NCBI GenBank assembly: GCA_015067995.1
Contig: SVLJ01000005.1
Span: 62,001-126,000 of the forward strand
Length of the DNA: 64,000 nucleotides
Origin: Oscillospiraceae bacterium
GTDB taxonomy: Bacteria > Bacillota > Clostridia > Oscillospirales > Oscillospiraceae
Reading direction: 5' to 3'
Shown here: one piece after another, positions 10,143-19,065 of the stretch
Layout of the letters: every line of letters starts with the position of its first letter
Numbering within the stretch: the first letter of the stretch is position 1
Notes under the pieces: model-generated
The model's database searches: none
The model's input: the letters and a program-made list of their open reading frames with translations, nothing else
Told to the model about the DNA's origin: nothing
Program-made: the position numbers and the translations under genes

Positions 10143-11000
10143 TTATTTCTGCTGTTCGGTATAGTCGTACCAGCCCTTGCCGGTGCGGCGACCGTAATTA
10201 CCATCCTTAATCAGCTCTTCCAGCGCAGGGATGGGCTTATACCTGTCATCTCCGGTCAGATCACACAGCAGATTCAAGCAGGTATAGGTCAGTTCCAGAT
10301 TGCCGTCCATCATCTCGAAGGGGCCCATGGGATAGTTCAGGCCCAGCTTAGCAGCCAGGTCGATGTCCTCCACAGAAGCAACGCCCTCGTTCAACAGATA
10401 CATGGCCTCCACCTGGACAGCCTTGTTGAGACGATTCACGATAAAGCCGGGCACTTCCTTCTTCACGCTTACAGGAGTCTTGCCGATGGTGGGGGCAAAG
10501 GCCAGCGCCGCCTCAAAAGCTGCGTCGCCCGTCTTCTCGCCGCGAATGACTTCCAGAAGCTTCATGGCATACACGGGATTGAAAAAGTGCATACCCAGGA
10601 AACGCTCGGGATGCTTCATATCCGCCGCCAGCGTGCTGATGGGGATATAGGAGGTGTTGGTACCGATGATGGCATCATCACGGCAAACTGCCTCCACCTT
10701 TGCAAACAGGTCCTTCTTCACCTGAATATCTTCCAGTACAGCTTCCATGATCAGGTCCGCGTCCGCAGCACAGCTGATGTCGCTGGTGGGATGCAGACGA
10801 TCCAGCAGTTCCTGCTTGGCTGCCTCGGTGATCTTGCCACGGGCAACCTGCTTCTCCAGACCGGTTGCGATTTTGCTCTTGCCGCCCTCGGCAAACGCAT
10901 CCGTCAGATCATACATCCAAACTTCATAACCGGCGTTGGCACATACCTGAGCAATTCCGCCGCCCATAGTACCGGCGCCGCATACAACAATTTTCTTCAT
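10143..11000 (-). CDS. hbd: 3-hydroxybutyryl-CoA (3-hydroxyacyl-CoA) dehydrogenase
   Basis: GAGTMGGGIAQVCA, LGMHFFNPV, VPGFIVNRL. Confidence 0.9.
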   Translation of the reverse strand: MKKIVVCGAGTMGGGIAQVCANAGYEVWMYDLTDAFAEGGKSKIATGLEKQVARGKITEAAKQELLDRLHPTSDISCAADADLIMEAVLEDIQVKKDLFAKVEAVCRDDAIIGTNTSYIPISTLAADMKHPERFLGMHFFNPVYAMKLLEVIRGEKTGDAAFEAALAFAPTIGKTPVSVKKEVPGFIVNRLNKAVQVEAMYLLNEGVASVEDIDLAAKLGLNYPMGPFEMMDGNLELTYTCLNLLCDLTGDDRYKPIPALEELIKDGNYGRRTGKGWYDYTEQQK

Positions 11001-11018
11001 AACAGGTTCCTCCCTTGC

Positions 11019-12227
11019 TTAAATCACATGATTTTCCTGCAGCTGTCGAATCTCTTCCGGAGTCTTGCCCAGTGCTCCGTAGATCTCCTCATTGTCAGCA
11101 CCCACTTCCGGTGCAGACTTCAGCGGTGCCAAACCGGATCTGGAGAATCTCACCGGGATATTGGTGACCTTCAATTCTCCGATCCCTTCCTGCTGCAGCG
11201 TGGGGAACATCTCCCGTGCGCCGGCAATGTGCTCGTCTTCTACCAGTTCCACGATGGAATTCACCGGGGCACAGGGCACGCCCTTGGCCACCATGCGAGC
11301 AATGATATCCTTGACGTTCTTGTCCGCCGCCCACGCATTGATATATGCGTCCAGCTCCTCACGATGCGCCACTCTGGCATCATGTCCGATAAAGCGGGGA
11401 TCCTTGGACAGCTCTGGCTGTTCAATGACCTCTGCAAACAGCGCGAAATGCTTCTCCGTACCGACGCCCAAATTGTAATAGCCGTCTTTTGCCTGATATG
11501 TTCCGTAAGGAGTCCAGGTTTTATAGATATTACCCATGCGGGTCGGTATCTGTCCGGCCGCGAAATAACGGATGTAATCCTGAGTGCTGAGGCTGATGAG
11601 AGAGTCCACCAGGGAAGTCTCCACCTTCTGTCCCAGTCCGGTCTGACTGCGGTCATACAGGGCTGCCAGAATTGCCAGCACGATGTTAACGCCCGCAGTG
11701 GTATCACCGAAGGAAGAACCCACACGGGTAGGCGGCGCATCCGGGAATCCTGTCAGGAACATCAGGCCGCTCATGGCCTGCGCCGTGACGTCATAGCCCG
11801 GGCGCTGGCTGTAGGGACCATAGGTGCCGTAGCCGGAGATGGATGCGTAGATGATTTCAGGGTTGATCTTCGCCAGATCCTCATAGCCCAGTTCCAGTTT
11901 ATCCATGACGCCGGGCCGGAAGTTCTCGATGACCACATCCGCATCCTTCACCAGCTCCCGCAGCAACTCCTTGCCTTCCGGTGCTTTCAGATTCAGCGTA
12001 ATGGCCTTTTTATTGTGATTGACCGTGGGAAAATACGCACTCTTTCCGTTGATGCCAGGATGGTACGTACGGGTTACATCCGTATCACCGGGGTTTTCCA
12101 CCTTGATCACTTCCGCACCCATGGTGGCCATCCACATAGTTGCAAAGGGGCCGGAGAGAACACGGGTCAGGTCGATGACCTTCAATCCGGCCAGCGGCCC
12201 CTGTCTGCTTACGTGCTTTTCTTCCAT
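11019..12227 (-). CDS. CaiB/BaiF class III CoA-transferase
   Basis: LAGLKVIDLTRVLSGPFATMWMA..GAEVIKVENPGDTDVTR; closely similar to the 19066 copy. Confidence 0.9.
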   Translation of the reverse strand: MEEKHVSRQGPLAGLKVIDLTRVLSGPFATMWMATMGAEVIKVENPGDTDVTRTYHPGINGKSAYFPTVNHNKKAITLNLKAPEGKELLRELVKDADVVIENFRPGVMDKLELGYEDLAKINPEIIYASISGYGTYGPYSQRPGYDVTAQAMSGLMFLTGFPDAPPTRVGSSFGDTTAGVNIVLAILAALYDRSQTGLGQKVETSLVDSLISLSTQDYIRYFAAGQIPTRMGNIYKTWTPYGTYQAKDGYYNLGVGTEKHFALFAEVIEQPELSKDPRFIGHDARVAHREELDAYINAWAADKNVKDIIARMVAKGVPCAPVNSIVELVEDEHIAGAREMFPTLQQEGIGELKVTNIPVRFSRSGLAPLKSAPEVGADNEEIYGALGKTPEEIRQLQENHVI

Positions 12228-12240
12228 GACATTTCCTCCG

Positions 12241-13419
12241 TCAACCCAGATCAGCGCCTACGATGATAACGCTGCTGACATTGTTCCACGGCTTACCGCC
12301 CAGACAATGGGCCATACCCAGACGCACATTTTCCAGCTGACGCTTGCCGGCTTTCTGATGGTACTGCAGCCAGCTCTCATAGACCATACGGATACCGCTG
12401 GCTCCCACGGGATGTCCCATAGCCTTCAGGCCTCCGTCCGTGTTGACAGGCAGCTTGCCGGTCAGTGCATACTTTCCTTCAATGGAATCCCGCCAGCCCT
12501 GACCGCGCTCACTGAGGCCAAGGGTCTCATACAGCACGATCTCTGTAATGGTGAAGCAGTCATGCAGCTCCACCAGGTCCAGCTGCTCCGCGGGATTGGT
12601 AATGCCGGCCTTCTTATAAGCACGGGTCACCGCAGCTTCTGTCTCCAGCACAGTGGTATAGTCATAGCTGGTTTCATACAGGCCGGTGCCGGAGCTGGCC
12701 ACGATCTCCGCCGCCTTGATGTACATGGGATCGGGACGATACTTCTTTGCATCCTCCGTGGAGGTTAGAATAGCGCAGGCGCAGCCGTCGGACACGCCGG
12801 AGCAGTCCATGATGGTCAGATAGGGCTCGCAGATCATGGGAGATTTCCGGATCTGCTCCATGGGGATCTCCTTGCGGTACAGTGCCTTGGGATTCAAAGA
12901 GCCGTTGTAATGGTTCTTGTAGGAGACACAGGCCATGGCCTCGCGCATATCCTCGTAGGCAACATTGTACTTATTGGCATATGCCGGCACCAGCAGAGAG
13001 AAGCTGGCAGGCCCGCCGAAGGAAGGTTCCGTGTTGTCACGGTAAGTATGACCGAAGGGGTTACCGCTGTAGCCGTGATCCTTCAGCTTATCCATACCGA
13101 TAGCCATGACCACCTTGTACTCGCCGGAAGCGACCGCGTAGGCCGCATTGCGCAGTGTATCCGAGCCGGTGCAGCAGTTGTTCTCAATGCGGGTCACAGG
13201 CTTGAAGTCGGACTTGATCACGCTGGACAGAGACGTACCATGCATCTCATAGAAGGAACCGAACCAGAATGCATCAATGTCCTTCAGTTCCATGTGGGCA
13301 TCTTCCAGAGCCTCCTGAATGGCCTCCAGAATCAAATCTTCGCGGCTGGTGTCAAACCGCTCACCGAATTTGGTGCAGCCCATGCCGATAATGGCTACCT
13401 TATCTGTAATACCGCTCAT
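12241..13419 (-). CDS. SCP2-type thiolase (acetyl-CoA acetyltransferase-like)
   Basis: ENNCCTGSDTLRNAAYAVASG, VELHDCFTITE, GHPVGASGIRM; overlaps upstream gene by ATGA. Confidence 0.85.
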   Translation of the reverse strand: MSGITDKVAIIGMGCTKFGERFDTSREDLILEAIQEALEDAHMELKDIDAFWFGSFYEMHGTSLSSVIKSDFKPVTRIENNCCTGSDTLRNAAYAVASGEYKVVMAIGMDKLKDHGYSGNPFGHTYRDNTEPSFGGPASFSLLVPAYANKYNVAYEDMREAMACVSYKNHYNGSLNPKALYRKEIPMEQIRKSPMICEPYLTIMDCSGVSDGCACAILTSTEDAKKYRPDPMYIKAAEIVASSGTGLYETSYDYTTVLETEAAVTRAYKKAGITNPAEQLDLVELHDCFTITEIVLYETLGLSERGQGWRDSIEGKYALTGKLPVNTDGGLKAMGHPVGASGIRMVYESWLQYHQKAGKRQLENVRLGMAHCLGGKPWNNVSSVIIVGADLG

Positions 13420-14840
13420 GCTTCTACCTCCTCTGCGGGGACTACCTTCCAGAAATACGTCTGGACGCCGTTTGCTTCAAACATCTTGCGGAATGTGGGC
13501 CGCACAGGCATACCCACATACACATCTTCCTTCTTGCAGTCCACCAGATACGTCATCAGCTTGCCGCCGCCCTCGAATTCCAGAACCACCAGAATGTTGG
13601 GAGAATCCAGCGACAGGGACAGACCGTCAATGGTAAAGGTGCGAATCTTGCCCTGCTTATCCAGGAAGCAATAGGGTTCCATTTTATCAATGGCGTGACA
13701 ATGGACGCACACACGCTGGGGCGGGAACACTGCCGTGCCGCACTCGGTACAGCGGCAGCCGTACAGGTTGTTGTTCTTCTTATAGTTGCGGAAATAATCC
13801 GGCAGAGCGGAACGCTCCTGGGCAGGGCGCTTCTGGGGCTCACAGTCCACCATGCCCTTCCACTTCAGATACTTGCCGTAGGGCAGTTCCTCATCCTTGT
13901 GAGCCAGCAGCTTTTCCACCGTTCTGGCAGGCCGATAAGTCTCCGCCTTGTCCGTCACGGTAAAGACCATGGCGTCACAGCCTTCGCCATAGGTCACCAC
14001 CAGGATCTTGTCGCCGGGCTTGGCCTTATCCAGAGCGGAGCACAGCATCAGACCGGTCGCAGCGTTGCCGGTATTGCCGATCTCGCCGTACATACCGGCC
14101 ACTACCTGCTCGGGCTGGAATCCCAGCTTGGCAGCCAGACCGCTGCGGGTCTTTTCATCATGGCCATACAGAACCACCTTGGTAATATCTGCTGCAGTCA
14201 GATCCAACTGGCCCAGAACAGCCTTCACAGCCTTGGTCACCAGCGGCGTATACAGCTGGGTGTTGGCATAGCGAACATCCCAGTCGCGGACATAGACATC
14301 ATCGTCTGCTCTCCACTGGTCCACCACATCCTTGGTCACGCTGACGCTGCCGTTCAGCTCCGCCAGCAAATTCTCATCGCCCAGCACAAATGCGGCAGCC
14401 GCATCGCCCAGATCACTTTCAAATTTTCCGTCAGCGGCACCCAGACGACAATCGCTCATAGTCACCATCACCTGTCCGCCGCCAGCCTTGACCGCATCCA
14501 TGGCAGCCAGCATAGCCGCTGAACCGGCACGCAGCGTATTGGCAAAGTCGCCCGTCCGCAGATTCTGATTCACATCCAGTGCTGCCACGATCTGCGTGGC
14601 TGCCTGTTTTTCCTGATACGGAGAGGATGCCGATGCAAAATACAGCGCCTTCAGCGCATCTCTGTCACAGCCGACTGCCGCATCCAGCGCAGCCGCCACA
14701 GCCATCGTAATGCTGTCCTCATCGCAATATGCAACAGCCTTGGCTCCTTTACCTGCACGCTTTCCATACGCCTGTGCAATGGTGCTTTTTTTCAGACGGT
14801 AATATGGAATGTACGCGCCATACGAAACAATTCCGACCAT
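13416..14840 (-). CDS. HMG-CoA synthase-like domain fused to C-terminal zinc-ribbon/OB-fold (DUF35) domain
   Basis: N-term MVGIVSYGAYIPYYRLK matches archaeal-type HMGS; C-term CRCTECGTAVFPPQRVCVHC zinc ribbon plus OB-fold. Confidence 0.8.
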   Translation of the reverse strand: MVGIVSYGAYIPYYRLKKSTIAQAYGKRAGKGAKAVAYCDEDSITMAVAAALDAAVGCDRDALKALYFASASSPYQEKQAATQIVAALDVNQNLRTGDFANTLRAGSAAMLAAMDAVKAGGGQVMVTMSDCRLGAADGKFESDLGDAAAAFVLGDENLLAELNGSVSVTKDVVDQWRADDDVYVRDWDVRYANTQLYTPLVTKAVKAVLGQLDLTAADITKVVLYGHDEKTRSGLAAKLGFQPEQVVAGMYGEIGNTGNAATGLMLCSALDKAKPGDKILVVTYGEGCDAMVFTVTDKAETYRPARTVEKLLAHKDEELPYGKYLKWKGMVDCEPQKRPAQERSALPDYFRNYKKNNNLYGCRCTECGTAVFPPQRVCVHCHAIDKMEPYCFLDKQGKIRTFTIDGLSLSLDSPNILVVLEFEGGGKLMTYLVDCKKEDVYVGMPVRPTFRKMFEANGVQTYFWKVVPAEEVEA

Positions 14841-15206
14841 ATTTGATCACCATGATTCCTTTCTAATGCAAATATATGTGAGTTTATGTGCGTGTGCATT
14901 TTTATTTTCAACTTGATTCTAATCTCTTTTTCGTGTTATAGTCAATGTAGTCGTATGCGCGAATTTTTACTTGTTTACTACACCATTTTTCTTGTCTTTT
15001 CCGTGGTTTTTCCCTTTAAAAACCGGCCCTCAGGTGACTACCACCGAAATCCAGCGCAATTTCAGTTTATTTTTGTGGTTTTATTTCGTTTTTTGCCTTT
15101 GATTTCACACACAAGTTTCAGTGCCTATCTGTGAGGTGCATTTTTTCACGCAAACGCCAGGCGAATATTTGTTAATTTCGCAGTCATCAGAAAGGAGCCT
15201 TGCCAT

Positions 15207-16139
15207 ATAGACAACATAGAATTGATGTGGATCAATCGTCCTTCTGCTCCAGCAGGGCACGTTCAACAGCCTCATAGTCATAACTGCTATCAGCTTTACT
15301 ATGTTATAGCCGGAGAAACTGCGCCTGTTATCGGCTCACACAGTTTCCCCGCCGTCAAAGGATGCTGCTTTCTCATTCCACCTTTTGTGGAGCATCACAC
15401 CCTTCCAGTATCTCAAGCCGCGCAGCTCTATGAACTCAAAATGATCGTTCATGATCCCTTTTTGAATCAAAACCTGTCCGGCATGCTTTTATCCACATGT
15501 ACCATGCAGGATGACGGTCAACTGCAGCCCGCGTTCGATTATATTTATGAAAACTGGCTTTCTGCAGATCCGCAAAACGTTCGCAACATCAATCACATTC
15601 TGAACTATTTGCTCCTCCGTTTTTTTGTCAAGGATCTGCATTATGCCAACATCACATCGCATTTTATTGACACCTCCAGCTTTTCCCCCACGACCTGCAA
15701 GATCCTGCATTATATCGAACATCATTTTGCAGAAGATCTCTCTCTGGATCATCTTTCGCAGGCATTGAGCTACAACAAGTCTTATCTTTGTAAAATCTTC
15801 CGTCAGGATACGCAGTACACAATTGTGGATTATATTCACTTTGTAAGGATTCGGCAGGCGATCATCCATTTTGTTTTTTACGGTGACGACCTTTTCTCCG
15901 CACGGGAATGCAGCGGACTTTTCGTTCCCGGACATTTCAGCCGCATTTTTAAAGCATTGGTTGGGATGACGCCCCAACGCTTCCGCAATGCGGTTATCCA
16001 AATCCCCCACGATGAGCTTCACTCCCTATTTGCCAATGAGCCCATCATTACCTACCGCATCTGTTCAATCGACGATGCATTCTGTTCTCTTCGTTCCATC
16101 GGTCAAATCGTTTTGGCATTGAAGTCAGAGCAGGAATAG
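15207..16139 (+). CDS. AraC family transcriptional regulator; start codon uncertain (ATA at 15207 or TTG at 15222)
   Basis: Cupin plus C-terminal HTH (LSYNKSYLCKIFRQDTQYTIVDYI); RBS aaaggag at 15191; ORF track start 15222. Confidence 0.8.
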   Translation: MDNIELMWINRPSAPAGHVQQPHSHNCYQLYYVIAGETAPVIGSHSFPAVKGCCFLIPPFVEHHTLPVSQAAQLYELKMIVHDPFLNQNLSGMLLSTCTMQDDGQLQPAFDYIYENWLSADPQNVRNINHILNYLLLRFFVKDLHYANITSHFIDTSSFSPTTCKILHYIEHHFAEDLSLDHLSQALSYNKSYLCKIFRQDTQYTIVDYIHFVRIRQAIIHFVFYGDDLFSARECSGLFVPGHFSRIFKALVGMTPQRFRNAVIQIPHDELHSLFANEPIITYRICSIDDAFCSLRSIGQIVLALKSEQE

Positions 16140-16232
16140 TCATCTTCTATCTTGTTGTACTTGGTCTATAACGGAACTGAGTATCGAATGCCTAATATCC
16201 GTGTTTCCACAAAGCGATCAATACAAAAAGAC

Positions 16233-16267
16233 ATGCCCACGCCGACCTATTTGATTGGCGTGGGCAT
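16233..16267 (+). terminator. Rho-independent terminator of the AraC gene
   Basis: atgcccacgcc / ggcgtgggcat, 13-nt loop, followed by cgttttt. Confidence 0.75.
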
Positions 16268-16475
16268 CGTTTTTCATTAATTTAAATAGAACCGGACACA
16301 CAACGGGAGACTCTGCTCCATTTTCTTTTCAAATAATTCTTCTTCGCCCCGGTTTATACCCCGGTTAAAAGGAGGCGGGCCGCCGCAAAACCTGCATGGC
16401 ACTATATGCAGACTTCACAGCGGCCCGAATGAAAAGAGGCTTATTTACTATTCACAATCATGTCATACGTATACT

Positions 16476-17106
16476 TCAGGTATCATTGTCTTTGATGTGA
16501 TTGCTGATGCTTTTATACACTGCCTGAAAATAGCGCTCAAAGCCGGCATCATTGGGGGTGCAGCTTTAGATCTCCAAAATATTCTTCTTCATGCGGGATC
16601 GCATAGAAACAGGGGATCACAAACACGTTTGAAAACTCTCGGGCGATTTCTCGGATACGTTCTTCTACATCCAAAAGCACACCCATGGCACAGAACGACC
16701 ACGGCAGATGGATACATACATCCTTGATACCTTCTCCCAGTAAGAATTCTGCCGAGTCTGCCCCCAATTCGTAGGATTGTTCCGCATGGCTTTTGGGCAT
16801 CTCCAGATGGGAGAAATTATCCAGTGCGCCGATGAATTCTCCGTTTACCGTTACATCCAGCGAATAATATTGGCGGACTGAACCGGGCAAAAACCAACCT
16901 GCAGTCCAAGCGTCCTGCTGTCTGTCCGAAACGACAGTTTGACACCGGCAGTAGCGATTCGATTTTTTGCAATGTTTTGTAAATGCGGCTGGCTGAAGGT
17001 CATCTGCTCACGGGTAAAGCGATAGAAGTGGATTCCATCCGCTTCCTGTGAAATTTCCACAGCACCCGTTTGTTACGGCGCAAATCTGCGTAAAGGACAA
17101 TTTCAT
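16476..17106 (-). pseudogene. Degenerate paralogue of the SGNH hydrolase at 9063..10091
   Basis: Aligns by eye to the intact copy; three 1-nt frameshifts (near 17071, 16886-16909 and 16552) and an internal deletion of roughly 0.4 kb joining LPWSFCA to MGVLLDVEERI. Confidence 0.85.
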
Positions 17107-18290
17107 AAAGCCTCGATCAGTGTGGAAACACCCAGTCCACCGCCGCAGCAGGAGGAGATCAGTCCATAGCCGCCCCGCCGCTTCAGTTCTTTCATGGCAG
17201 ACATGGCAATGCGGGTTCCGGACGCACCGTTGGGATGGCCAAATGCAATGGCACCGCCATGAGGATTCCAACGGTCCAGATCGATGGTACCGCCCATCTG
17301 ATTCTCCATCTCGCGGATTACGGAAAGATTCTGGGCAGCAAAAGCCTCGTTGCACTCAATGACACTGATGTCGTTCAGACTCAGGCCGAATCTCTTCAAC
17401 AGTTTGACATTGGAATACGCCGGTCCGATGCCCATGTAGCGGGGATCCACGCCGGATTCGGCAGAGCCGACCCAACGGGCAATAGGCGTATAACCAAGCT
17501 CCTTTGCCTTCTCCATGCTCATCATCAAAACAGCTGAAGCGCCGTCGTTTCTTCCACTTGCATTTCCTGCCGTGGTAACACCGGTTCCTTTGACCGGAGC
17601 AAGTCGGGCCAGTCCTTCCAGTGTGGTGACACGGGGCTGTTCGTCACTGGAAATAACGATCTCGGGCGTTTTCTTGGTGGCAGGAATCACCACGGAGAAG
17701 ATCTGGTCGTCCAGCCAGCCGCTCTCCATGGCTTCCTTGGCCAAAGTCTGGCTGCGCACCGCAAAGCGATCACATTCTTCGCGGGAAACGTCCCAGCGTT
17801 CTGCCATCAGATTGGCAATGGTCACCATATCGATGCATTCATCATCCACCGGAGAAAGGCGATTTTTGATGGCTGTGGGTGCGATCAGCTTATAGGGTTC
17901 CACTGCCATGGAGAAATGGGCGGCACGCTGGCTGTAGGACTCTCCGCCTCCGGCGATGACCACATCTGCATAACCGGTCATGATCTTCCATGCAGCGTGA
18001 TTCATGCAGTCAATGGCAGATCCGCACTGCATTTCAATGAAGCTGGCCACCGTATCGTGGGGCAACCCGGCATACAGGCTGGCATAACGGGCCATGTTGC
18101 AGCTGTGGGCATCTCCGGCAGCAGATCCCATAAACACGCAATCTACCTTGCCGCGCTTCTGGATCTCCGTACGCTCCACCAGCTCACGAATGACCATTCC
18201 GCACAATTCCGCCGGATAAAAACTGCGCAATCCCCCTCCCAGTTTTCCAAAGGGAGTACGCACGCCATCTACAAATACAACTTCCTTCAT
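17103..18290 (-). CDS. Acetyl-CoA acetyltransferase (thiolase)
   Basis: FVDGVRTPFGKLGG, EMQCGSAIDCMNHA, GGAIAFGHPNGASGTRI, CCGGGLGVSTLIE. Confidence 0.9.
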   Translation of the reverse strand: MKEVVFVDGVRTPFGKLGGGLRSFYPAELCGMVIRELVERTEIQKRGKVDCVFMGSAAGDAHSCNMARYASLYAGLPHDTVASFIEMQCGSAIDCMNHAAWKIMTGYADVVIAGGGESYSQRAAHFSMAVEPYKLIAPTAIKNRLSPVDDECIDMVTIANLMAERWDVSREECDRFAVRSQTLAKEAMESGWLDDQIFSVVIPATKKTPEIVISSDEQPRVTTLEGLARLAPVKGTGVTTAGNASGRNDGASAVLMMSMEKAKELGYTPIARWVGSAESGVDPRYMGIGPAYSNVKLLKRFGLSLNDISVIECNEAFAAQNLSVIREMENQMGGTIDLDRWNPHGGAIAFGHPNGASGTRIAMSAMKELKRRGGYGLISSCCGGGLGVSTLIEAL

Positions 18291-18310
18291 GTCGACACCA
18301 GTCCTTTCTA

Positions 18311-19036
18311 TCAAGAACCTCCGGTTACAGAAATCACCTGACCGGAAACATAGCTGGCATCGTCGCTGGCCAGGAACGAGACAGTATTTGCAACTTCCAT
18401 AGGCTCGCCGAGTCGTCCGAACGGTTTGTTCTTTGCCACGGCATCCCGGATCTCCTGCGGCACGTTCATGTACATCTCTGTATTGGTGGCACCCGGTGCA
18501 ACACAGTTTACGGTAATGGTCTTTCGCCCCAGTTCTTTTGCAATCGTCTTTGTAAAGCCTATCATACCGCTCTTGGCTGCCGCATAATTTGCCTGACCCG
18601 GATTTCCCAGAATGGACGTAGAGGAAATGTTAATAATACGGCCGGAATTCTGTGCACGCATCCGCTCCACGACGCAGCGGCAGGTATAGAACACGCTGTT
18701 CAGGTTGATATTGAGTACCTGATGCCACTGCTCTACGGTCATCTTGTGGAAAATCGCATCGCGGGTGATGCCGGCATTGTTCACCAGAACATCGATCCGG
18801 CCAAAATCCTCGTAGATCTTCTCAAACACAGCCTTTACATTGTCATAATCGCCCACATTGCAGACGTAGGCAAACGCTCGCTCGCCAGTAGGATCCAATT
18901 CGGTGGTATCGATTTCATTGATATCCAGCAGAGCTACTTTTGTCGCACCCTCTGCCAGAAACTTCTTAACAATACAGGCGCCAATGCCTCTGCCTGCACC
19001 GGTCACGACCGCATATTTTCCGGTTAACTGTCCCAT
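18311..19036 (-). CDS. SDR family oxidoreductase (3-oxoacyl-ACP/acetoacetyl-CoA reductase-like)
   Basis: VVTGAGRGIG, NNAGITRDAIF, YAAAKSGMIGFTKTIAKELG, VNCVAPG. Confidence 0.9.
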   Translation of the reverse strand: MGQLTGKYAVVTGAGRGIGACIVKKFLAEGATKVALLDINEIDTTELDPTGERAFAYVCNVGDYDNVKAVFEKIYEDFGRIDVLVNNAGITRDAIFHKMTVEQWHQVLNINLNSVFYTCRCVVERMRAQNSGRIINISSTSILGNPGQANYAAAKSGMIGFTKTIAKELGRKTITVNCVAPGATNTEMYMNVPQEIRDAVAKNKPFGRLGEPMEVANTVSFLASDDASYVSGQVISVTGGS

Positions 19037-19065
19037 AATAACAACCTCCTATACAATCATTATCT

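Noticed and set aside
16376-16427. cgggccgc/gcggcccg stem with inner ctgcat/atgcag as a riboswitch-like element
   Set aside because: Lies at the 3' end of the SGNH pseudogene between convergent units and is more simply a degenerate terminator; no ligand-aptamer pattern recognised.
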